64,000 bases of DNA from Dryococelus australis. Its lineage: Eukaryota > Arthropoda > Insecta > Phasmatodea > Phasmatidae. Of the stretch, positions 1 through 11,087 are shown in pieces. The translations under genes and the position numbers were made by a program. The notes beneath the pieces were generated by a model. The model did no database searches. It had not been told where the DNA came from and worked only from the letters and a program-made list of their open reading frames with translations. The stretch's first letter is position 1. Each line of letters opens with the position of its first letter. The stretch spans positions 44,874,556-44,938,555 of the forward strand of contig CM057006.1 in NCBI GenBank assembly GCA_029891345.1. Reading direction: 5' to 3'.

Positions 1-19
1 AGAACTTCATTCGTTTGCA

Positions 20-651
20 GATAGCTGTCCAGGACAGAATAAAACCACATACTTGTTGATACTCGTAGATTTAAAATTGTGAGTAAGTATTCTCCTATAC
101 GAGGACACTCGTACCTCCCTTGTGAAAGGAAGTTCAGCGTCATTAAACGCCCTATTAGAAGATTTGGCCGGATATACACACTAAAAGAGATATGTGAACT
201 TATCTGCAATTCATCCAGCAAGTCACCCAATACTGCCACTCTGTTCAATGAACAACAAAACCTAGTGATCCTAGTTTTTAAAAAGTAGTGGATATTGTAC
301 TACAAACGAAGTGTAGTATCACTGGAAACCAGGTAACTTGATCGTGAATCAAGAGAGGCCTTCAACATTTCTAAATATCATAAATTTGAGTACTCTTCGG
401 AGAAGAAAGGTGTTGTGAAAGCCAGTGAATGGTTCGGTGGTCTTGTTTCCCATACGTTTGTGCTGGGAAAGATACCTGATGTCAGTTTGTCACCCATTTC
501 TGCATATCCAACTCGACGAGTACCTAACAAAAAACCAAAGGTAGAGGACTTGAAAAAGGTATGCTTTTATATACCGGAGGAGTGCAGGGATTTCTACAGT
601 AGGTTAACAGTGTGGTCAACAGTTGCTGCAGATGACACAGCCGATGACTAA
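20..651 (+). pseudogene. DUF7869-like (transposon-associated) gene, 3' part, broken
   Basis: Translation gives a run of motifs that I recognise from a multicopy insect protein family annotated DUF7869: DSCPGQNK near base 20, PIRGHSYLPCERKF near 95-140, RIYTLKE near 170, YYKRSVVSLETR near 298-333, then EYSSEKKGVVKASEW near 390-432 and a C-terminal stretch ending at a stop at 649-651. The order matches the C-terminal half of that family, whose members are dispersed and probably belong to a DNA transposon. The copy is dead: the DSCPGQNK segment is in one frame and the PIRGHSY segment (from 79) in another, and a stop after FKK near 286 separates the middle from the last segment (from 415). The 5' half lies outside the window. 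No catalytic role is established for the family. Identification rests on remembered family sequences, not a search. Confidence 0.7.
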
Positions 652-1600
652 ATAACCTGATCGACTGTTGGTGCGGATGACGGAGTCACCTAATGATTTT
701 GTTATTTTTATCATGGAAACAGGCGTAACATGTTAACGTGATATCGTTGTGTTTATTATGTATTTATACATCAATTGCAACTTATATTATGTAAATATAC
801 TATTACTGTGCAAGTTACAGCTGACAATTTTATTTCACATCCCATCTGTAGTAAAAAGGTACCCGAATCCAACACACTATAATTAATTTTTCCTGTTGAT
901 ATTACGCAATTTGTAACCCTCAAAAGACTATACATCATCAACATGTACTATTGAGAGTTACCACAGAATTTTCGTTTATCACAGCCCAACAGTTTCCTTC
1001 CAAATTATTATTATTTTTTTCATTTTACTCCATACTTTATAAATGGCACTCAGGTCCCTTTTTACATTATGCGGTTCAATTATATAATGCAAAACCAGTA
1101 TGTTGTTCTTTTTTTTCTCATATTCATATTGTCCGTGGCAGACTACTAGCAACCAGTTATACGGCTTCATTACCTTGAAATAAGAGGAAAAACTTTGACA
1201 AGAAATGTGTAGAACGTAATAATAACATTTTAAAATAATTATAATTTAAGTATTCTTCTACTGAATAAAACGAATGTTCTGTAAAAAATTCCTTCATCTC
1301 CATTGTAAAGAGTTCTGAGTTTGAGGCACAAATTTCTTGTAAATGTTGAGGAAGTTTGTTGAGAAGCTGACTACGAGATTAGGATTTGGTACCAATGTTT
1401 AACTGACTAATGGTAAGTGAATATGATATTTTTATTCTGGTGTCATGTCTGTGATAAGATGCATTTTTTTCTGAAGTAGATTATTGTTCTTAGAAGTGAA
1501 TGCATGCAATGAGGACATGCACTCACATGCAAATGGTAAAATCTTTGTGCTCTTGAAAAGGAGTCTACATGAATCTTTTTTTTTGTCATAAAGCTTTATT
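652..1600. other. AT-rich sequence without recognisable gene
   Basis: About 950 bp of AT-rich DNA. The open frames are short and lack domain motifs or codon structure. No repeat ends or RNA gene seen. Confidence 0.5.
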
Positions 1601-2072
1601 AAAATACTAGCTTTTACCGGCTGCTTCGCGCGCGTATTTATAGGGGCTAAATAATGAAGTTTTTTGACACTAAGCTTCGTCGTGTTACATATTCGCGGTG
1701 CATCTAAATTTCGATCGCATGATATTTTTGTAAAGTTATTAAAATAAAGCCCACCATAATTTCATTAAAGGTTTTATGTTTAAAATGCTAATATTCTTCC
1801 TTTAAGGTTTACTGGAGTTATTAAATTACACCCTGCCATTGCTTCGCACATGTTTTATGTTAGCATGATATTTAGGACTTTGAATTGATCTAGCCACTTT
1901 TTTTATTGGGTTCTGTAGCCCCTGACCAGCTGCAGCCCGATTGTTGGGAGTTCTAGCCACTGAGCTGCCACGGCCCCACTATTAGGTTCTATACCCACTG
2001 AGCTGTTCCGTTTTGACGTGAAAGAAGGACAAACAAACACACTTTCCCATTTATATAGTAGTAAGGATAAAC
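1601..2072 (-). repeat. Dispersed arthropod repeat with GCTTCGCGCG / TTTATATAGTAGTAAGGAT ends
   Basis: Read on the minus strand it begins with TATCCTTACTACTATATAAA, followed by a GAAAGTGTGTTTG and CCTTCTTTCACGTC segment, and closes with a CGCGCGAAGCAGCCGG-type end. These ends and the order of the motifs are characteristic of a non-coding repeat found in very many arthropod genomes. Its class is not settled from this sequence. A second degenerate copy lies at about 33770-34700, where the terminus reads TACCCGGGCGAAGC. No coding capacity is seen. Confidence 0.6.
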
Positions 2073-2461
2073 AGATAAGATAAAATTGGCTCGTGTTAAG
2101 ACACGAGAAGGTATTTATTATTTTTAATTTTGTTCTCAAAAAATCACCAGTATTCATTCTCCACTTCTGTATGTCTATGTAAGATTTGTGCGGGCGCGGG
2201 GGAAGGCCTGGGGGGGGGGGGGGCACGGGTACGCTATGCACCCCCGTCTTTACCGTCTTTAATTTCGTCGCTGGACTTCTATCCACCGGGTGAAACCATT
2301 GCCCCTGTCTCATGCTGTGCAGAAACTGTCGAAATGCACACCGGCTGCTGTGTAAAACTCAGCTTTAATTGGTCAATAGATCGGGTCCTTTGCTCTTGGT
2401 AGACAACGTGTAACCCCCAAGTGGCAAGTTTACGAAATATAAGCTGAGAGACCTTACATAT

Positions 2462-3345
2462 TGTTATGCGCCGCTACCCGGCACTGTGGCGGTGGACCCA
2501 CCTCACCCTCCCCTCCACGGGCTGACACGCTTGTTGCCTCTTGACCCCCCTTTCTGGGAAACCCGTGAATAATGGACAGCAGCCGTCGGGCTGTCGCGCT
2601 GCTCGGCGCCTTGCTTGCGTCACGGCCCTTTACCCTGCTGGAGGTTTCGACGGGTCTGGCGACGACAAAAGAATGTTCTGGTGAGACTGGCTGGCGCCTC
2701 GGCCCTCCGCGCCGCATCACGCGAGTTGGGGAAGGTTCTAGGTGACAGCCTAAGACACTATACATACTGCCGCAATCCAGTGGCCGGTAGTCTTTGACGG
2801 AGGCCACTTGGCCGAGTGTGTGCGAGCGAAGAGAAGTGTAGACGACGACTAGAGATTGAGGGACGACGACGAGCGAGGTGTTCATGGCGTGAATGGACGA
2901 GAGGGTGTGAAACCGACGAGTGAAGCCTATTGTGCGTGAAGGCGCTTGGGACACTCTTAGAACATTGCGACTGGTGGGATATGTACTGAACTGAGGTGGG
3001 ATCGAATTGAAGTGTAATACGGATTTTATTGTAAATATTCGAACTGTCAGTTTGGACACATATTTTACAGACTATCTGAATAGGTTGATAGACTGTCTAT
3101 TACGACTGGTTTTTAATTATTAAATTTAATTGATTTCTTTGTGGTGATTATAAATTGCATTAAATTGAAGTAATTGGTTGTGAACAGTAAGTGATATCAA
3201 TTTATTGTGAGATTTTGTGTTCAGAGAATTTTGCTGTAGTTATTGTAAATAAAATAAATAAATTTTAATAAATTATTTGATTTGATTAAGACCCCTAACG
3301 AACTTGGTATAGCCCACTTAGTTCCTAGAGAGATAAATTGTAACA
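2462..3345 (+). mobile_element. Solo LTR of a Ty3/gypsy retrotransposon
   Basis: An 884-bp unit that begins TGTTATGCG and ends TTGTAACA, with the TG...CA ends of an LTR. It is flanked by a 4-bp duplication ATAT (2458-2461 and 3346-3349), the size expected for gypsy integration. It is homologous along its length to the LTR at 7049-7930, which lies in the opposite orientation next to gypsy pol sequence, so the family is known from context. There is no internal region on either side, so it probably arose by recombination between the two LTRs of one insertion. The AT-rich end contains AATAAA-type signals near 3250. It has clearly diverged from the other LTR, which suggests an old insertion. Confidence 0.88.
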
Positions 3346-3383
3346 ATATGAAGTCCCTATTCTCTGGACTTACACCATGCGAC

Positions 3384-4222
3384 TATAGGGTTTTCACGAT
3401 CATTTCCGAACTTTAAAAATTCCAGTGCCTCTACCTGCACAGATTTTAAGGAACACACTGAGAAACAACAAGTGCCCATGTAAAGTTGGTATAGTCTGTT
3501 CACGATAAAATGAGCACTTTTGAAAGCCCTGCTTATGATATACTTGTAGATACGTTGTGTATTCTTCCGCCTTATGTAAAATGAATATTGGGGTGGGCCT
3601 CATTACTTTATTCATGCGTCTGTCAAATGAAACTGTAAAATAATTTTTTAGAAGTAAATACGTTACAAATCTGCTTACTCTTACACTTCTATGCATTAAG
3701 AAAAGACAGATGGCGAAAGAAATAATTTTAAGTTATCACAAATGGTTACCTATCACTTTTTATTCGACGTTAAGATATGGAACTACTTTCCATAAGTCGT
3801 TACCAGCTTTACTGGACGAATGTCATCCAGTGCGCACGTTAAAATATATGCATGTAGGGACAGTAATTTTTCCTAAGGTTCATTTCTAATGTGCTCACTT
3901 TATCGTGAACAGCCTTTAAAGGCGAATTGAAAGAGTTTCTATTTTTTTTAACGCTGAATTAAAAGTATTTGGTAAACATTCGTAGACTCATGAAATAATT
4001 ATTTTTGTTTTTATTTTAATGCATATAAGTGTACGAATTACAAAAGTTGTAAAATATTTGCTTTCCTAATATTGATACATTTTTGCTTGACTGACGCATG
4101 GATAAAGTGATCTGGCTCATGGAAATGTTAGAGTTTGCGTATGGCGGAAGAATACACAATTTGCATACAAGTAGCTCTTAAGAAGGGCTTCCAGAGGTGC
4201 TCAATTTACCGTGAACTATTCA
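3384..4222 (+). mobile_element. TA-targeting MITE family 1, full-length copy split by a nested copy
   Basis: The left part (3384-3492) aligns with the left end of the copies at 47369, 57154 and 59716: a diverged AGGCTGTTCACG end, a TACCTGCA segment, then AAAGTTGGTA. The right part resumes after 3915 with a TTAA...CGAATT...AAAGAGTT segment, continues through a TTTGCTTTCC segment and a GACTGACGCATGG segment, and ends near 4222 with a degenerate GTGAAC terminus. The interruption is exactly another member of the same family (3493-3915). Some consensus sequence is missing at the junction, so a small deletion accompanied or followed the insertion. The family has no coding capacity. Confidence 0.72.
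3493..3915 (-). mobile_element. TA-targeting MITE family 1, full-length copy nested in another copy
   Basis: A 423-bp element with inverted ends AGTCTGTTCACGATAAAA...TTTATCGTGAACAGCCT, flanked by TA on both sides. Internal landmarks are GCCCTGCTTATGATATACTT, a TTCCGCCTTATG segment, GGGCCTCATTACTTTATTCA, and a TCACAAATGGTTACC segment. They match the copies at 60476-60893 (same orientation) and 47369-47789 (opposite orientation). No open frame shows a transposase motif. TA duplications and the size suggest mobilisation by a Tc1/mariner-type transposase, which is inference. Confidence 0.85.
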
Positions 4223-4478
4223 TGATCATGCATAATTCGAGTATCTTCTTGAAGAAGAGAGTGTCCAAAAATCGGGAGAGTGTAGAAAGTTTCCACCGCG
4301 ATTTCCTTGCGTTGCGTGTTACGGGAGCCACGCTACTTCAGGGATCAGATTGAGAACCTTGTGAATGGTCGGCAGAGATGTGTCGTCAGCAGAAGGAGAC
4401 CATTTTGAACAGCGCAGATATATTCACGTCGTTATATATATATATAAAGTATTACTGTGAGGTACGAAAACAACCTGG

Positions 4479-5150
4479 TACACAGTTAAAATGCTCCGTA
4501 TATTTACGGAGATTTTTTACGAAAATGCACAGCAAATACGCGAAAACGCAATCCGTAATGACGAAAAACGGAGTTAAGTGCGTTAATACGAAATACGGAA
4601 AATCTCCGTATTTCCTATAACTTCGGGTTTTGGACACGAACAATGCCGAGTCAACACGAAACATTCTCCATTGTAACCAGAAAATTATCGTTTCTGCAGC
4701 AGTTAAGGTTATCCATGTCACTAAGACATGTTGTTTCAGACATTAAAAAGTAGCAACAGGCGTATGCAACACTTAGCAACACAAGTGCACAAACTTTAAC
4801 AGAAACTAAAAAAGTTGCTTATATGGCTAATATCGAAATCCAAAAGTTATACCATGTTCACTACGTGAGCATTGTAGGTAAGTGGTTAGGATTGTGAACT
4901 CGGGTTCAAATCTTCCTTAAGTATATATATATTTTTTAAATATAGTTTTATACTCAGTAGAACACCCACATAATGAAATTTAAAATAAAATAGATATTAA
5001 AAATTATTTATAAACTTGAAGTACAGAAAATGAACTAGGGAATTAACGGAGAGGTTCCGTGAATTTTACAGAGTCCGTTTTTGAAAATCAAGATGTCCGT
5101 AATTTTACTGAGAGCTTACGGACACCTCTAGATAAATTTTTACCAGCACT
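4479..5150. mobile_element. Foldback element A with TCCGTA/TACGGA word arms
   Basis: The left arm starts TACACAGTTAAAATG and runs into the palindromes CTCCGTATATTTACGGAG (4494-4511) and ATACGGAAAATCTCCGTAT (about 4592-4610). The right arm (about 5045-5130) carries the same words again, including GTCCGTAA ... TTACGGAC. The middle contains a tRNA-like A/B box pair (4875-4913). The first bases match those of the element at 49737-50710, which has the same architecture but different words. No transposase-like frame is present. The right boundary is uncertain because the outermost right bases are eroded; a TTCCGTAAAATG piece follows near 5155. Confidence 0.55.
4875..4913 (+). other. tRNA-like internal Pol III A/B box inside foldback element A
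   Basis: TAGGTAAGTGG (4875-4885) is one mismatch from the A-box consensus TRGCNNAGTGG, and GGTTCAAATCT (4903-4913) is close to the B-box GGTTCRANTCC. The spacing is tRNA-like. No complete cloverleaf can be folded around it, so this is a promoter-like relic, not a tRNA gene. A T-rich run follows at about 4930. Confidence 0.45.
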
Positions 5151-6122
5151 TTTCCGTAAAATGAAGTAAATTTTTTAAAATATGTTTTGAATGCGAAACA
5201 CTACTAATTAGCTTTTTTTTATATGTAGGTCACGTTGGCCTACCACTGTTACAGGCTAAAAATAATGCATGAAATTATTGACATATTGTGTATATTTTAT
5301 TATAAATTTGGCAGGAGGAAGTAATTTTTAAACGGACTGAATTTGTGATTTATTAGCGTGATATCGCTGAGGAATTTTGATATTCGAGTATCCCACTGTT
5401 CTTGATTACTTTTCGAGATATTGAAGATTAAGGTAGGAGGAGAGAGGCTCCCAGTATTGATCACTGAACCCCACTGTGCAATATGCAGAACTCATCAAAA
5501 ACTAGTAGACGCCCTACCAAAATTATCAGAAAAATGAGGTTTATGTTGCAAATGAAAGGAAAATGCACCTGTTTTGTAACACTGTAAATATTTTGCTATA
5601 ATTTACTTATTTAAATGATATGAATAAATAATAATCTATTTCTAATTAAAATGTAAGCGCATTTAAATTCTACGTTGATCGCGATGGTTTTCCGCTCTGA
5701 GGTTTTCGGTACGCTTTATGAATATTGTACGTCGATAACTGCCAAGAATTTCTATAACAGATCTCGCCAAAGAATGAGACTCGTGCTAGATACTGAGGTT
5801 AGATCTCAGTATTCATTGTAATGACATCCATAGTTTGTGTCCGGTGACTGGCATTTCCGGTGATCTCGATAACTATTTAAAGCACGGGTAAACGCTAAAA
5901 ACATTTAAAAAAAATTACACCACCTACATTATATTTATATAATAAACCAGTAACAAATAATAATTTTTTCGGGGTCCTGAGTTCTACTGATGGGGAAAAT
6001 TGCACGATTTTATATACATATGCATGTAAAACAATCTACCATGTTGTATGCAACAAGATTAATTTCACAGCGTTGTATTTCACACGGCAGTCAGTCCAGT
6101 CACTTCCGCGTTGTCAGTTCAA

Positions 6123-6159
<37 letters not shown>

Positions 6160-6386
6160 TTTTAGCTTGGCTACATTTAACATATTGACATTTTGTTTAT
6201 TTATCTGTTTAATGCCCAGTGACCTGTTAAGCTGTCTCATAGATAGTTGGGACATGGGGTGTGTCAATTTGCAATGTTAAAATTTATCATTTACACAAGA
6301 AAAATACAAAATATTGAATTTGCTTACACAGATTGCAAGAAAATAACAGTATGATATAGCGTAAGTGAGTGAGTGAAGATATTTGG
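5151..6386. other. AT-rich sequence, no gene seen
   Basis: AT-rich DNA with only short open frames. It includes a (TA)n tract at 6125-6155. No element ends or RNA gene could be supported. Confidence 0.5.
6125..6155. repeat. (TA)n microsatellite
   Basis: An uninterrupted alternating TA tract of about 30 bases. Confidence 0.95.
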
Positions 6387-6500
6387 ACGGCTCTTAACAG
6401 CGAGGTCTTAACAGCGAGGTTTTGAGAATCGATGAGGTTGATTGAGGTGAATATTCAGCGGCGACGGAATGCAAGGGCGGGGGAAATAGGAGACCCCCTC
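6387..6500 (-). mobile_element. Head-less fragment of the tRNA-derived SINE seen at 52645-52870
   Basis: The stretch GGCTCTTAACAGCGAGG, then a GATGAGG-TTGATTG segment and GGGGGAAATAGGAGA, align with GGCTCTTAGCAGCGAGG, GATGAGGGTGATTG and GGGGAAACGGGAGA of the complete SINE. Only the body and tail are present; the tRNA-like head is missing. A CTTAACAGCGAGGT unit is duplicated in tandem (about 6392-6420). A run of 15 C (6506-6520) follows directly. Confidence 0.65.
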
Positions 6501-7048
6501 CCCCGCCCCCCCCCCCCCCCTCGGGAGTTGGGAGAAACAGGGTAGTTGGGTAGAACAGGGTACCACTGCTATTTCTCGTACACGTCCTACTTTCTGCGTG
6601 TATGCTCGGTAAGTTACTCCTCTACAAGTCGCCACTAGAGTAAGGTAGTATGAAGTATTGCGCAGTACTCTTTCGTGCGTAAAAATGGAAATTACAATTT
6701 TCTGATTCTTCACTAATTTGTTTAGCATTTATTAGCTGTGTAATATTTAATTAGTGGTTGCAAGTATATTTTATGGTGAGTAGTAATCGATTGAAGCATT
6801 ATATTGGTCATCTTATGCAGCAGTTACTGATGCAACAGATTTGTGTAAAATTTTTCTGTTGTCGTTTTTGCTGGAGAACTAAGCGTAGGGTAAAACAGGG
6901 TACACAGACACTGGGCAAAAAGGGGTAGTACCCAACTAATGCCCTGTTTTACCCATCTTTTCTAGCAATTTTGTAAAGGGCTTTAACATTTTTAAAACAA
7001 TTATTTATGCATATTTAGAGGTTGTACAAAGTTACAGTACGTTTATAC

Positions 7049-7930
7049 TGTTACAATTTCTCCCTCTAGAAAGAAAATGGGCTATACCAAGTTCGTTAAG
7101 GGATGGAGGTTTTAATCAAATAAAATAATTAATTATTATTTCCTTATTTTATTTACAATAACTACAGCAAAATTCTCTGAACTCAAAATCTCACAATAAA
7201 TCTACAGCACTTATTGTTCAGAACTAAATACTCCAATTTAATACAAATTATAACTACCACAAAGAAATCAACTAAATCATTAAATATCAGTCCCAATAGA
7301 CAGTGTATCAACCTATTAAGATATTCTGTAAAATATGTGTCCAAATTGATAGTTCGAATATTTACAATAAAATCCGTATTACGCATCCTTTCATTCGCAC
7401 CTTAGTTAAATCCATGTCCCGCCAGTCGCAATGTTCTAGTCCTCCAAGCATCCTCACGCACACTAGACTTCACTCGTCGGTTTCACACCCTCTCGTCCAT
7501 TCATGCCACGAACACCTCACTTGCAGTCGTCCTGCAATCTCTAGTCGTCATTCACACTTCTCTTCGCTCGCGCACACTCGGCCAAGTGGCCTCTGTCAAA
7601 AATTGCCAGCCGCTGGGTTGCGGCAGTATATATAATGTCTTAGGCCATCATATAGAATCTTCCCCAACTCGTGTGATGTGTCGCGGAGGGCCGAGGTGCC
7701 AGCCAGTCTCACCAGAACATTCTTGCATCGTCGCTAAATGTATCGGAATCTATAGCAGGCGAGAGGAGGTCAGTGGTGCAAGAAAGTCTCGCTGCTGTTG
7801 GTATTCACGGGATTCCCAGAAGGGATGCAACACGGCCGCGAGCGCATCGTTCGAAGAAGAAGGGAGGGCGAGGTGGGTCTCCTACCACGGTGCGGGGCAG
7901 CTGAGTCGTCGCCAGCTGCAGCACGTAACA
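7049..7930 (-). repeat. 3' LTR of the gypsy element
   Basis: An 882-bp unit; on the minus strand it starts TGTTACGTGC and ends AATTGTAACA. It is homologous to the solo LTR at 2462-3345. Directly upstream on the minus strand is a purine-rich CTTAAGGAGGGGGCAG, the expected polypurine tract, so this is the 3' LTR of the pol-bearing element to its right. Confidence 0.88.
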
Positions 7931-8181
7931 CTGCCCCCTCCTTAAGTCTGTTCGTCCTGAACAGACTCTACAGAATCAGGACCTTCGTACAGCGTTAGTC
8001 GGTCGATGTGGACAACCTTAGGCTTCGCCAGAAAGCCCTGTCGGCAAATCCTGTAGGCCACATCATTTATCCGTTTCAAGATCCTTTACGGGCCTTCCCA
8101 AGATTCCTGTAGCTTCGGGCAGTATCCCTTCTTCCTTTGAGGGTTTTACAACCACAAAAGCTGTCCTTCATGAAAAGTCTC

Positions 8182-10986
8182 TTAAGGTATTCTTGGGTCA
8201 TATCGTGTTTTCATTTTGTCACTGTTGATGTTAAGGTGCCTCCAGGCAACCTCATGAATGTCGGTTAACTTCTGATGTAACTTAATAGCATATTCTGGAA
8301 TGATTGCTTCTTCCTCCACTGGACATCCGCACAGCAGGTCACCAGGTAGGCAGAGCTCTCCCCCAAACAGCATCCTTGAAGGTGTTACCCTTGTGGACTC
8401 GTGGACCGCCGAGCGATATGCGGAGAGAAATAAGGGTACCTTAGAGTCCCAATCCCTCTGATTGTCTTCTACAAAGATAGCCAGATACTGTTCCACGGTA
8501 CGATTTAGCCTCTCAACCATTCCATCCGACTAAGGGTGTAATGCTGTGATTCGGGTATTCTTCATTCATAAGATCCTCGTTACTTCTTGGAAAAGAGTTG
8601 CTTCAAAATCTCGCCCTTGGACCGAATGAAGCTCCAGTGGCACTCCAAACCTGGAGAAAACATGCTCGACAAGAGCATCAGCTACTGTGCCTGCCTCTTG
8701 GTTTTGCAGTGGTATGACCTCGGGCCACTTTGTGAAATAGTTTTGTGCTACCAGAGTGCATATATATTTCCCCTCTCAGTGATTGGTAGGGGTCCGAGAT
8801 TGTCAACTGCCATTCTCTAGAATGGGGCCCCAACATTGTACTTCTGGAGGGGACCACGTCCCTTAACCCTCGGACCCCTGTATTACATGCATCACAAATA
8901 CTGCACCACTTCTCAACATCCTGCCGACAATACAGCCAACAGAATCTCATTCGGACTCTGTCAAGTGTCTTATTTACACCAAAGTGACCACCTGCTGCTG
9001 CGTTGTGCAGTTCTCTTAGCACTTCTGGGATTCGGCACTCTGGTAGGACCAATTGTAAATGACTTTGTCTCCTATCATTACTTTCCCAATTCCTGTAAAG
9101 CACACCATTATTTATGACAAGGGAATTCCACTGTGCCCAGTATGCCCTGATTGTCACTCCTAGGCTAGATATTTCCTCCCATCTCGGTCACCACCCGGTT
9201 TCCTTCCACTCCAATATTGGATGCAAGGTCTGATAATTTCTTATGTCCTTTTCGTCCCATATAGATGACCCATCACCAGATACAGGGCCTTGAATTCCTG
9301 TCATTCTTGCTTTCCTCAATACACCAACCTTTTCCTCCTGGCATTCACAATGACGTCAGAATGGTTCGCATGGTCTCCTGGAGAGTGCATCTGCATTTCT
9401 GTGAAGGCGTCCAGACATGTGTTATTTCAAAGTCATATTCTTGCACGTGCCGTAGACACCGAGCTATTTGACCTTCGGGATTCTTGAAATTTAGCAGCCA
9501 GTGTAATGAAGCGTTATTAGTTCTTAGGATGAAGTGTCTGCCATAAAGATATGTATTAAAATAAGCAATCGCCTTCACTACTGCCAAAAGCTCCCTGCGT
9601 ATCACACAGTAGTTCCTCTCGGGCAGTAATCTCACAGTATCCTTACTGAAGTATTCCTATGGCCACTCTTTTCTATCCTGGATCTGGGATAACATCACCA
9701 GCATCAGTATCCAGAATAAATTCACTCTCTCTACTCGGGAAGCCCAGTACTGTGGGAGATATCAGAATATCTTTTAGTCTATTGAAAGCAATTTCGCACT
9801 CTGGGATCCCATAAAATTTCTTTTTGCCTCAGTTAATTCATGCAGAGGTTTGGCGATAGTGGCGAACCAGGGTACAAATCGACAGCTGTAAGCACATAAT
9901 CCCAGAAAACTTCGAATTTCAGATTTATACTTTGGTAGAGGCCAATCTCTTATTGCTCTATCCTCCTCAGGGTCTGTTTCAATCCCGTGGGCTGATACGA
10001 CATGGCCCAAGAATTTAAATTTTCTTTTGGAAAATGTGGCATTTCTTTGGAACCAATTTCAGATTGGCCGCAGTCACTTACTGAAACACAGAATTTAAGC
10101 ATGCCAGGTGCTCTTCAAATGTTCTTCATGTGACAACAATGTCGTCTAGGTACACCTGACAAATATCTAAGGGCAGAACTTTCTCCATTAGTCGTTCGTA
10201 GGTGGCAGGAGCATTGCATAGTCCAAAGGGCATTACCTTGAATTGCCAGGTTCCTTTCCCTTAGACACAAAAGGCAGTCTTTTCTTTGTCTTCCTGGGCC
10301 ACCGCGCACTGCCAATACCCGCTCTTCATGCCTAGAGTAGAAAACCACTATGAACCTGCTAAACTATTCAGGGTGTCGTCTATCCTAGGGAGTGGGTAAG
10401 AATCTTTCTTGGTCACAATATTAAGTTGGCAGTAATCAGCACAAAATCTAATAGAGCCATCTTTCTTTCTAACAAACACAATGGGAGAAGACCATGGACT
10501 GACTGACGGCTCTATCACATCTAAATCCCTCATCTCTTTCAGAATACCATCAACGACCTCATATGAAGCTACTGGAAGTCGCCTTGGGAGCTGCTTTATG
10601 GGTCTGGTATCCCCTTTATCGATGTAGTGGCATGCAACATTAGTTCTGTGATGGTCATTGGGCTCGCAAGAGAAAGCACTTCTATTTCTCTGTAACAATT
10701 CTGACACTGCCCTCTCCTGTCGCCAGTTATGGTTTTCTCTTGTTCTTGTCAGCAGTTCCCCCAAAGCAGCTGGAAGAGGACATTCAGTAGGTTGTGGCAG
10801 TAAAGCTTCTGGTACATTTGGAAGTACCTGTGAGACCTGCTTGCAAAATACTATTGTAGCCCCCTCTTCAAGTCGGATAGCACAGTTAGACAAATTAATC
10901 ATCCTAACAGGCAAACTGTCCGATTTTGAAGAAATCAATGTCCTGGCTACAATGACACCATCGGGTAAAATGCCTCCTTTCTGGAT
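8182..10986 (-). pseudogene. Gypsy pol fossil (RT, RNase H, integrase)
   Basis: Parts, in minus-strand order: the N-terminal part of reverse transcriptase (about 10350-10980) with [15 protein letters not shown] and [14 protein letters not shown]; the rest of RT and RNase H (about 9345-10350) with RSFLGLCAYSCRF and YCVIRRELLAVV; the integrase zinc-binding region (about 8680-9160) with GHFGVNKTLDRVR and CSICDAC; and the end of the integrase core (about 8180-8520) with MVERLNRTVEQYL and FLSAYRSAVHESTR. The motif order is that of Ty3/gypsy. This is a broken fossil with several interruptions. Confidence 0.9.
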
Positions 10987-11087
10987 GACGAATGTCATCC
11001 AGTGCGCACGTTAAAATATATGCATGTAGGGACAGTAATTTTTTCTAAGGTTCATTTCTGAAGTGCTCACTTTATCGTGAACAGACT
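10987..11087 (-). mobile_element. TA-targeting MITE family 1, terminal fragment
   Basis: About 100 bp nearly identical to 3806-3915: GACGAATGTCATCCAG, then an ATATATGCATGTAGGGACAG segment, ending CTCACTTTATCGTGAACAGA. It abuts the truncated end of the gypsy element, so the junction at about 10987 marks a rearrangement or deletion. Confidence 0.8.

Larger units (their letters stand above)
7049..10986 (-). mobile_element. Ty3/gypsy LTR retrotransposon remnant, 5'-truncated, broken
   Basis: On the minus strand it runs pol, polypurine tract, 3' LTR. The pol region shows reverse transcriptase, RNase H and integrase sequence in the Ty3/gypsy order. The gag region, protease, primer-binding site and 5' LTR are missing. 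The sequence stops near 10986, where a MITE fragment begins. The coding region is interrupted in several places and cannot be active. Presence of a diverged solo LTR of the same family at 2462-3345 suggests repeated past activity. I infer an old insertion. Confidence 0.9.

Noticed and set aside
2454-3059. Minus-strand open frame of 201 codons
   Set aside because: It lies inside the solo LTR, where GC-rich text favours open frames. No domain is seen.
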